This document shows, in pieces, positions 16,509-24,008 of a stretch of DNA of 40,582 bases; within the stretch, counting starts at the first letter, position 1, and every line of letters begins with the position of its first letter. The position numbers and the translations under genes are program-made. Below the pieces are notes generated by a model. That model saw only the letters and a program-made list of their open reading frames with translations, had not been told where the DNA came from and did not search any database. Origin of the DNA: Candidatus Cloacimonadota bacterium (lineage in GTDB: Bacteria; Cloacimonadota; Cloacimonadia; Cloacimonadales; Cloacimonadaceae). The DNA lies in NCBI GenBank assembly GCA_029567705.1, contig JAKPXC010000053.1:1-40582 (forward strand). Reading direction: 5' to 3'.

Positions 16509-17159
16509 ATGAAGACTGATCTTATAGTAGATTGGAAAGACATTGCCAATGCCCAATTCAGTAAGGCTATGGCATTGACCTTGGCACTGCTCTTGTTCTT
16601 CATGATGGTTACACCTAAGATTGAGACCAAGAAGCAGAACTTTTCCTCCAGCGAGATGGAACTGGTCGATATCCCAATGGAGCAGAGAGAAAGGATAGAG
16701 CAACCAGATACTGAGATTGCCATAGACATTTCCTTTTCTATCAGCGACGAACTGGGAACAGAACCGGTGGATATCCAAGCTCTTGATACAGTTATCAACC
16801 AGATTGGTGATATCTATGCCACAAATACTGCCAATTTAGGCCAGGGAGAGGATCGTCCAGTAGAGTTTATCCCCTATGATGATCCCCCTGTTCCGATTGG
16901 GAGTATTAACCCCGAATATCCGGATTTTGCCAAGCGAGCCGGTGTGCAGGGAACCGTGATTTTGGAAGTGGAAGTTTACAGTGATGGTGTTGTTGGTGAC
17001 ATCAGAGTCCGGCGTTCAGTTCAGGCTGGTCCCGGCGGATTGGACGAAGCTGCAATTGCTGCAGTTCGTAGAATTCGTTTTCAACCCGGCAAGAGCAGTG
17101 GCAGACCGGTCGATACTTTAGTGATCGTGCCAATAGAATTCACCTTGGCACGCAATTAA
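16509..17159 (+). CDS. tonB: TonB-family energy transducer
   Basis: The 216-residue protein has a cytoplasmic N-terminus, one membrane helix at about 21-34 (ALTLALLLFFMMV), a periplasmic linker, and a TonB C-terminal domain from about 125 (NPEYPDFAKRAGVQGTVILEVEV, then LDEAAIAAVRRIRFQPGK and VPIEF). The C-terminal domain is complete and canonical. The linker is acidic and short, and lacks the Pro-Lys/Pro-Glu-rich repeats that let enteric TonB span the periplasm. It is also only about 90 residues long. It presumably contacts the receptor encoded at the start of this operon. Confidence 0.93.
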   Translation: MKTDLIVDWKDIANAQFSKAMALTLALLLFFMMVTPKIETKKQNFSSSEMELVDIPMEQRERIEQPDTEIAIDISFSISDELGTEPVDIQALDTVINQIGDIYATNTANLGQGEDRPVEFIPYDDPPVPIGSINPEYPDFAKRAGVQGTVILEVEVYSDGVVGDIRVRRSVQAGPGGLDEAAIAAVRRIRFQPGKSSGRPVDTLVIVPIEFTLARN

Positions 17160-17174
17160 GAAATGGAGAGTTTC

Positions 17175-20100
17175 ATGAAGCTTAATAAACATGTGTTATG
17201 CCTCGCGCTTGCTCTAATTTTTACTATGAGCGCTGCTTATGCCGCGATGGCAGTACCATCCAGTGGAACCAAGAAACTGGATCTTTCCCGCTTTCACAAT
17301 GTGGGAAACATCTGGTTACGCGTCAGTAACTATGGATTCTTTGGATCCGGGGACGACGTGGTTCCGCAATATCCATCACTGGAGTATCCGGGCGGTAGTG
17401 GAATAGACTATCTCTATCAGGGAGCACTCTGGTTTGGAGCAAAAAAATACCGCCGTGATTCTGCCGGTAGAAGGCTCTATTGGTTGGCTACCAACCCCAG
17501 TGCCGATAGCACTACTACAGTCTCTGATGCATCTCCTCTATGGCATCCCGGTTTGAAGCCTGTGCTTGATACACTTGTTACCGTAGGATTCGATGGAGAC
17601 AAAGACCTATACGAATTCTTGCCTGCTTACAACCCCCTGGTTGTGGGTAATGCTAACTGGGTCGATGAATACAACTTGTACAATGCTGTGGATTACATTG
17701 CCACTTCTTCTACCAGAAGCCAGAAGCGTGGTGAAGATGATGATGGTGACGGCAATATAGATGAAGATGGAGTGGGTTACACCTTCCCTCTGAGAGCAGG
17801 TAGCGAACTTCCAGCTATTTATGCCTCTCTGGGTGGAGCCTACATTCACCAGAACAACAACTACAATCTTATTAGCACTGGAGATAACATTGAGTCCTGG
17901 TACCCTCTGGGCTTTATGGATCTTTCGGACAGGACTTATTCTTCCTACGCATATTCAGCCCCGCATGACGATGATAGCGATGGCTTGATAGATGAAGACG
18001 GAGCTCCCACCTCTGAACAGGACTTCATTTCTTACTACTATGATTATGATCCTTTCGGGGCTATCAAGACCGACCGTGACTTCGGTGGCTCAAAAAGCAC
18101 GAACGAACATGAGCATCTGAATGTCCGCGTTCGTCAGATGTCCTACCAATGGGGTTATGACTATATCAAGAATATGGTCTATGTCGAATTCAATATCACC
18201 AACATGAACATCGCCACTGCTGATACTCTGTATGATTGTGCCATGGGTATCTATATGGATGCAGACTGCGGTCCGCAAAGCATGGGGCCAGAGAAAGCTT
18301 CAGACGATGTCTCCGGTTATGTCAAAGGCGATCAATATGAATTTGCCTTCACCAGAGATCAGGATGGTGACGGTGGCTTAACTACCGGATATGTGGGTGC
18401 TCGCGTGTGTACTCCAGATCCGGATGAGTTACTGTTCCACTGCTGGTACTGGAAAGTTGGAGATGGTCCGGATGACTTCCATCCCCTGTCTTTCAATTAC
18501 CAACCCCGGAAGACAGCAAACGAGAAGTATTGGCTACTTACGGGCAGGAACCCCAACGACAGTAAATTCCAGCCGCTTCGTCCAGAATCTCCCGAGACAA
18601 CGGAATTCGAGCAGCTTTCTGCTAACGACACACGTTTCCTCTTCTCATTCTACGGGGCCCAACCGGGAACCGCAGATTATGACGTGATTGAAGATGGTCA
18701 CTATAAATACAGATGGAATCTTGCTCCCGGTAAGACCATGAAGATCGTGGTGGCAGTATTCCCCGGAGAGACCCTGACAGAGCTAAAAAGTGCCGCAGTA
18801 TGGGCAACTGTTATTTACGACAAAGCTCAAGTGCTTGATACTGTGACCCAGCCCGATATCTTCCCTCACTATAACCCGCCAGAACCCCCGCCCATCCCAG
18901 CTCTTTTTGCCGAATTAAGTCCTGATGGAGATAGAGTGGATTTGTTCTGGGATAACCGTTCTGAATTTGCTTATGATACCAAAACGGTTACTTCGGCTGA
19001 TAACGGTTGGCAGACCACCAAACCTGAACTGGACAGCTATGCTGATCCGGCTCTTGTGGCCAGTGGATTTGCCAGCATTCCGGAAAGGTTCAGACCCCTC
19101 ATCGATGAAGAAGGTAACTGGATATTCAATTTCAACGCCCTGGTCAACCCAATAACTGCTTATCGTCTGCGTCATGACTTCCAAGGTTATTCTACCTGGG
19201 GAAAATCGGGAAGCGGATCTCAACTGGATTGGGAGATGATCAACCGCTGGGATAAGATAGATTCTGCGCAAGCAATTGCTGATTATCAAGTAAACCAAGG
19301 GCTCCCGGAGTATAAGGATTTTGGTGGTTACCTTGGTATCGACACAGACCTTCCTAATAAGAACGAATGGGCAAGAACAGACCAATATTCCAGATTCTAC
19401 GAGATAAACGATTCCTTCGAATTCGTTCCGGAGCAAGGAGATTTCTATGGCTTCCCGATCTACTCTGCTGATGTAGATTATAGCCCTGCTTTGGCCACCG
19501 AAGCTCAGGCTATAGCTGATGCCAATCCGGAACTGGATCTTAAGACAGTTAGAGCTCTTCAAGCCAGGCTTTTCAAGCATGAAGACCTATCCAATGAGAT
19601 CTTTGATGCTCTCTACGATGGAAAGCTTATCCCGCTCCCCGGTCATGGTGGACAGGTAGCAATCGGTAATGCTGCAGCTCTTAGTGAGCTTCGGATGGAC
19701 AGATTATCCCGCAGATACTACAGATCAGCCATCAACTATCCCAGACGTGGTGTGGAGTATTATGTTGCTGTAACTGCTTATGACCGCGGTATACCCACTC
19801 AGAAGCTGAATTTCCTGGAAACAGGCCGTGATGCTGATGCCAATATGAAGGTCTTCTTCCCCGGTTCTGCAGCCCGCAACAATATGGATGACATCTATGT
19901 GGTGCCCAATCCTTACATTGGTAAAAGTCAGTTTGACGGACGCCGCAGTAATGACACCAATGGTGATCGCAGCCGCAGGATTTGGTTTGTAAACCTTCCC
20001 GAGCGCAGCACCGTCCGTATTTACACCCTGGCTGGAGATCTGGTGGACACCATCGAACACGATGGCTCCTATGTGGAAGACATTATCACAGTATCCAAAG

Positions 20101-20252
20101 CTGCCAATCTGGGAATCACAGCCAGTGGTATGCATAGCTGGGATTTGCTTTCCAGATACAATCAAATCATCGCCCCCGGAGTTTATCTCTACTCCGTGGA
20201 AAATAGAAACAACAACGATCGCAAGGTCGGCAAGTTTGTGATCATCAAATAA
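17175..20252 (+). CDS. Large secreted protein with Asp-rich calcium-type loops and C-terminal sorting-like domain
   Basis: ATG 17175 is chosen because GGAGAG precedes it and a signal peptide begins there (MKLNKHVLCLALALIFTMSAAYA); ATG 17163 lacks a ribosome site. The 1025-residue protein is mostly beta-rich and I recognise no enzyme. Asp-rich repeats of the thrombospondin-3/dockerin-like calcium type lie near 188 (DDDGDGNIDEDG), 265 (DDDSDGLIDEDG) and 395 (DQDGDGG). The last 120 residues start with DDIYVVPNPYIG and end with VYLYSVENRNNNDRKVGKFVIIK-like strands, resembling FlgD-like/type IX tails of the VPNPY subtype. Its place between tonB and a PorV-like gene suggests an outer-membrane or surface role in the same system. 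Confidence 0.85.
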   Translation: MKLNKHVLCLALALIFTMSAAYAAMAVPSSGTKKLDLSRFHNVGNIWLRVSNYGFFGSGDDVVPQYPSLEYPGGSGIDYLYQGALWFGAKKYRRDSAGRRLYWLATNPSADSTTTVSDASPLWHPGLKPVLDTLVTVGFDGDKDLYEFLPAYNPLVVGNANWVDEYNLYNAVDYIATSSTRSQKRGEDDDGDGNIDEDGVGYTFPLRAGSELPAIYASLGGAYIHQNNNYNLISTGDNIESWYPLGFMDLSDRTYSSYAYSAPHDDDSDGLIDEDGAPTSEQDFISYYYDYDPFGAIKTDRDFGGSKSTNEHEHLNVRVRQMSYQWGYDYIKNMVYVEFNITNMNIATADTLYDCAMGIYMDADCGPQSMGPEKASDDVSGYVKGDQYEFAFTRDQDGDGGLTTGYVGARVCTPDPDELLFHCWYWKVGDGPDDFHPLSFNYQPRKTANEKYWLLTGRNPNDSKFQPLRPESPETTEFEQLSANDTRFLFSFYGAQPGTADYDVIEDGHYKYRWNLAPGKTMKIVVAVFPGETLTELKSAAVWATVIYDKAQVLDTVTQPDIFPHYNPPEPPPIPALFAELSPDGDRVDLFWDNRSEFAYDTKTVTSADNGWQTTKPELDSYADPALVASGFASIPERFRPLIDEEGNWIFNFNALVNPITAYRLRHDFQGYSTWGKSGSGSQLDWEMINRWDKIDSAQAIADYQVNQGLPEYKDFGGYLGIDTDLPNKNEWARTDQYSRFYEINDSFEFVPEQGDFYGFPIYSADVDYSPALATEAQAIADANPELDLKTVRALQARLFKHEDLSNEIFDALYDGKLIPLPGHGGQVAIGNAAALSELRMDRLSRRYYRSAINYPRRGVEYYVAVTAYDRGIPTQKLNFLETGRDADANMKVFFPGSAARNNMDDIYVVPNPYIGKSQFDGRRSNDTNGDRSRRIWFVNLPERSTVRIYTLAGDLVDTIEHDGSYVEDIITVSKAANLGITASGMHSWDLLSRYNQIIAPGVYLYSVENRNNNDRKVGKFVIIK

Positions 20253-20262
20253 GGAGAAGATG

Positions 20263-21291
20263 ATGAAAAAGAATACTTTGATTGTCCTGATCGTTCTCCT
20301 GGCTCTTTCGAGTTTGATGATGGCAAAACCCTTCGGTAAAGTAGGAACGGCCGGCATGCAGTTCCTGAAGCTGGGTATTGATGCCAGAGCCATAGGTATG
20401 GGCGAAGCCTATACCGCTGTCTCGGATGATATCTCTTCAGTTTATTGGAATCCTGCCGGATTAGCTCCTGCCATGCAAAAACAGGCCTTTGTTTCACATA
20501 CAAACTGGCCTGCCGGAATCATGCACGAATTTGCCGCAGCTTCCATTACCAATGGCGTGCAGACCGCTGCCTTCTACGGCTCAGTCTTGCACATGGATAA
20601 CATGGATATCACCGATGAGGAAACCTTCGGTCCCACCGGTGAGCAGTTTACCAATAGCAGCATTGCCATCGGCGTTGCTGTGGCACAAACCTTCACAAAC
20701 AAGTTCTCTGCCGGTGCCGGTATCAAGTATCTGCGGGAAAACCTGTATGAGTACAGTGTGAACAGCTATTCCTTCGACTTGGGTTCTACCTATAACACCG
20801 GATGGAAAAACCTTAAAATTGGCATGGCTCTGAGAAACTTCGGTCCGGATATTCGCTATCGAGTGGACGATGATGAAGACGACGATTTCGATGAAGATCC
20901 ATTTGATCTCGCAGATAACGATGGCGATGGCCTGATCGATGAAGATGGTACAGAACTGGATAGTAAGATTCCCATGAGTTTCTCACTGGGCATCTCAGGT
21001 GACCTTCAACGCACCGACACAGGATACTGGATTGCATCCCTGCAATTGGATAACGTGATAGACCGCATGGAGACTTGGAACCTGGGAACCGAGTATAAGC
21101 TTGGCAACCTCTTCCTTCGTGCCGGATATCAGCTTAATTATGACACAAACGGTCTGAGCCTCGGTGTAGGTTATCAGGTTCCCTCCTCTCTTGGTATATT
21201 CAATATTGATTACGCCTACACAGATATGGGTTATCTGGGAGAATCCCTGCTCACCAATGCTCACCGCCTATCCCTCAAACTTCGATACTAA
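20263..21291 (+). CDS. PorV/PorQ-family outer-membrane protein with acidic calcium-type insertion
   Basis: Two ATGs abut (20260 and 20263); AAGGAG is 6 nt from the second, which I use. The 342-residue protein has a signal peptide (MKKNTLIVLIVLLALSSLMMA), then GTAGMQFLKLGIDARAIGMGEAYTA-like family start and YWNPAGLA, the strongest PorV/PorQ signature. The remainder is beta-barrel-like and ends LSLKLRY. An unusual insertion near 202-232 is made largely of Asp/Glu and contains NDGDGLIDEDG, almost the same loop as in the preceding secreted protein. PorV in type IX secretion binds cargo tails. Here it is flanked by two proteins with such tails, so a cargo-shuttle role is a reasonable inference. 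Confidence 0.88.
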   Translation: MKKNTLIVLIVLLALSSLMMAKPFGKVGTAGMQFLKLGIDARAIGMGEAYTAVSDDISSVYWNPAGLAPAMQKQAFVSHTNWPAGIMHEFAAASITNGVQTAAFYGSVLHMDNMDITDEETFGPTGEQFTNSSIAIGVAVAQTFTNKFSAGAGIKYLRENLYEYSVNSYSFDLGSTYNTGWKNLKIGMALRNFGPDIRYRVDDDEDDDFDEDPFDLADNDGDGLIDEDGTELDSKIPMSFSLGISGDLQRTDTGYWIASLQLDNVIDRMETWNLGTEYKLGNLFLRAGYQLNYDTNGLSLGVGYQVPSSLGIFNIDYAYTDMGYLGESLLTNAHRLSLKLRY

Positions 21292-21323
21292 TGCTAGACC
21301 TAAGATAATAATCAGGAGGTAAA

Positions 21324-23459
21324 ATGAAGAAACTCTTATTGGTCGCTCTTAGCCTCTCCCTGCTAGTGGGAGTGCTCCTCGCTGATAGCATGGTTCCTAC
21401 GGAAAATAAAACTCCGGTGTACTTAACTGGCCAGACAAAACCCTTGCCTGCCACCAGAACAGTTCCAGAATTCACATTTTCTGTAGCTCCTACTGCTATT
21501 ATAACAAACTACTATGATTACATGATCGGCAGCTACAATGGCTTGCCGCTTCGCACCGTTCCCGCAAGTGCAGGTGGCGGATACTTCTTGACTTATCATG
21601 GAAGACGCCAACCCACTTCTACCCGCCGTGCTTTCTATGCATACGTGGATAATGCCGGAAACGTGCTGAACAACAACGAAATCACTCAGGTTCAAAATGC
21701 AGAAGGCTATTCCACTGTTGCAGTCGATCCTGAATCCGGAAAACCCATGTATGCCTGGCATGCCAATGCTGATGCAGACGCTGCCTATGAAGTTCAATTC
21801 GCAGCAGATTCATTTATCGCCGGTATCGCCGGTCTCTTCAATGATGTCCAGGTTGCAATTGATGGACCTATAACCATCACTTCTGCCAATGGTCAAACAT
21901 CAGATAATGAATTCATCTGGCCCACGGCTCAGATTGGTCCTTCCCCTGTAACCGGACATCGCAGAATATACCTTGCTGCCAGAAACTCTGTAACCCACAA
22001 TGCCGGTCCCTCCGAGAACCTGTATCTGGCTTATGCAGACTTCACCGGCGACATGATCGAAAACGGAACTGCTCTGGTTTGGAACTTTGTCACCATTCCC
22101 GAGATGAACGATTGGAACAATGATCAAGTCGAATGGCGCCGTCCCTTCCATGCCCTGACAACAGATGATGCTGGAAACGTCTATTATGCCGGTTATCACT
22201 TTGCACAAGATGCAGATGATAACAGCATTCTTGAACCCGATATGGACGTTTTCATGTGCGATAACTACGGAATGGGCACTTGGTCTCGCGTGAGCTCCTT
22301 CAGCAACGTCGAAACTTGGAATCCTGCCGATTACTTTGCAAACGATAGCAGCGTTCCTTATCCCGATGATGCCTTATCCTGGGCTATTGCTAATTCTTCC
22401 CACTTGAACGCTGTCGTCGATAACGCCGGCAGAATCCACGTTCCTGCAGTCTGGGCTCTGAATACTAACGAAGGTACCTACTACCCCAACCTTCAGTTCA
22501 TGAAAGAATTCATCTTCGATCCTGCTGACAACCAATTCACAATTAACGAAATCTATCCCATCAAGGATACTGCAGACGATTACAACCTCGTTTTCACTCC
22601 TTGGGATATGGAAGCTCCTTGGGGCGAAGTGGATGAAATGGGTGGAACCGCTCCCGATACCTATCCTCTAATGGCTACTGATTGGCCTTTCCCGCACTGG
22701 GATACCCTTGCTCACAGTGAAGCTATGCTTTTCCACTACAACAATGTGAAGGTTAGCGAGGCTAACGACGAGAATATGATGGTCGCAGTGTGGCAGAATG
22801 CCTGGCGCGCACGTCAGATCAATGAATATCAAGATACTGATTATACTGCCTGGGCAGACGTTCCTGAAGTATACATTGCTGTTTCTTCAGACAACGGAGA
22901 TACCTGGAGCGAACCTATCGTTCTGAATAATATCGAAACCCCGGCTTTCAACGGTCTTAAACCCATGTGGGTGTATCCTTCCGATAAGGTTATTTATACC
23001 GGTATGCAGGGAAACCAAAGAGTTGGTAAGATCGGTTTAATGTTCTACAACGATTTCACTTGGGGCTCAAATGCCATTACTCCCGCTTATCACCCGACTG
23101 CTGATGGTGGTCAAGTGATGTTTGCCGAGCTGCAGGTTGTCTTCCCGGGTGTCGCAAATGAAGAAGATGTAACCCCGACTGTCAGCCATATTCTTAACCA
23201 AAACTACCCCAATCCTTTCAACCCCACCACCACAATCAGCTTCAGCCTTCCGGCTGCCTCACATGCCAACCTGAGCATTTACAATGTGAAGGGTCAGCTT
23301 GTTAAGACTCTGGTTAATAGTGAACTGGGTTTTGGAAGCCATTCCTATGTCTGGAATGGAACCGATAGCAACGGCAGTGCCGTTTCCAGCGGTGTCTATT
23401 ACTACAGACTGAATACTGGCAACAATGTCGAAACCAGAAAGATGGTAATGGTCAAATAA
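21324..23459 (+). CDS. Secreted Asp-box (sialidase-like propeller) protein with type IX-like sorting tail
   Basis: AGGAGG precedes ATG 21324. The 711-residue protein has a signal peptide (MKKLLLVALSLSLLVGVLLA) and a long beta-rich body. One clear Asp-box (SSDNGDTW near 519) and several W/G-rich strands recall BNR/sialidase-type propellers, but catalytic residues of sialidases were not identified, so no enzyme activity is claimed. The final ~95 residues are a textbook tail: NQNYPNPFNPTTTISFSLP, then LSIYNVKGQLVKTL, and SGVYYYRLNTG to a basic end. It is the last gene of the operon and is followed by a strong terminator. A surface-bound or released binding protein is likely. Confidence 0.88.
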   Translation: MKKLLLVALSLSLLVGVLLADSMVPTENKTPVYLTGQTKPLPATRTVPEFTFSVAPTAIITNYYDYMIGSYNGLPLRTVPASAGGGYFLTYHGRRQPTSTRRAFYAYVDNAGNVLNNNEITQVQNAEGYSTVAVDPESGKPMYAWHANADADAAYEVQFAADSFIAGIAGLFNDVQVAIDGPITITSANGQTSDNEFIWPTAQIGPSPVTGHRRIYLAARNSVTHNAGPSENLYLAYADFTGDMIENGTALVWNFVTIPEMNDWNNDQVEWRRPFHALTTDDAGNVYYAGYHFAQDADDNSILEPDMDVFMCDNYGMGTWSRVSSFSNVETWNPADYFANDSSVPYPDDALSWAIANSSHLNAVVDNAGRIHVPAVWALNTNEGTYYPNLQFMKEFIFDPADNQFTINEIYPIKDTADDYNLVFTPWDMEAPWGEVDEMGGTAPDTYPLMATDWPFPHWDTLAHSEAMLFHYNNVKVSEANDENMMVAVWQNAWRARQINEYQDTDYTAWADVPEVYIAVSSDNGDTWSEPIVLNNIETPAFNGLKPMWVYPSDKVIYTGMQGNQRVGKIGLMFYNDFTWGSNAITPAYHPTADGGQVMFAELQVVFPGVANEEDVTPTVSHILNQNYPNPFNPTTTISFSLPAASHANLSIYNVKGQLVKTLVNSELGFGSHSYVWNGTDSNGSAVSSGVYYYRLNTGNNVETRKMVMVK

Positions 23460-23482
23460 GACCCTAACCTTCAGATAATATG

Positions 23483-23512
23483 AAACCCCGGATATCCTCC
23501 GGGGTTTTCTTT
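23483..23512 (+). terminator. Intrinsic terminator of the TonB/PorV operon
   Basis: AAACCCCGGA (23483-23492) pairs perfectly with TCCGGGGTTT (23498-23507) over a 5-nt loop, and a T-rich tail (TTCTTT) follows. It lies 23 nt after the last stop. The 160 nt beyond it, up to 23675, show no other clear feature. Confidence 0.9.
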
Positions 23513-23675
23513 ATATAAGAAACAACAGGTTCATATCCAATAATTGTGGTTAAATCTGATCATTGTCTCTCCTTCGCTGGGATGACGGTACCCACTCAGT
23601 TTGCGCTTGAGCCACAAATAATCCCTGAATTGGAACGCAAATGGTATTCTTATGGTCATTAATATGAGGATATCA

Positions 23676-24008
23676 ATGCTGAATATAACCGAAACTGCCT
23701 ATAATTTCCTGCTGAGAAAGAGCAAGCTCTACTACTCGCAAGACCGGCTTCCACGCCTGATACTGACAGTTAAAAGCTGCAGTGGAGCGCGTTTTGCCGT
23801 GTGTTATGATAAACAACGGGAGGACGATCAGATCCTCCGTCACCGTGACCTGAAGATACTGGTGAGTCCCAGCCTGCTCCAAGAATACGAAGGTTTCGAG
23901 CTGGATTCAGAGGAGTATTTCTTTGCCCCCAGATTACTGATAAAACCCTTCAAAAACGAGTTCAAATGCGATTGTGATTCGAAATGCAATAAAGAGGTGA
24001 ATGGATGA
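23676..24008 (+). CDS. IscA/HesB-like (A-type iron-sulfur carrier) domain protein
   Basis: ATG 23676 is preceded by GAGGA 5 nt away; ATGs at 23652 and 23664 are in frame but lack a site. The 110-residue protein begins LNITETAYNFLL, like the ItLTexAaxxi start of A-type carriers. Cysteines at 35 (KSCSGARF), 98 and 100 (FKCDC) match the Cys35/Cys99/Cys101 pattern of E. coli IscA nearly exactly, and Cys104 is extra. The middle glycine motif is weak, and the C-terminal CGCG is CDCD here. A-type proteins deliver Fe-S clusters or iron. It overlaps the following protease gene by ATGA, an unexpected pairing. A divergent member or a metal-binding regulator are both possible. Confidence 0.68.
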   Translation: MLNITETAYNFLLRKSKLYYSQDRLPRLILTVKSCSGARFAVCYDKQREDDQILRHRDLKILVSPSLLQEYEGFELDSEEYFFAPRLLIKPFKNEFKCDCDSKCNKEVNG

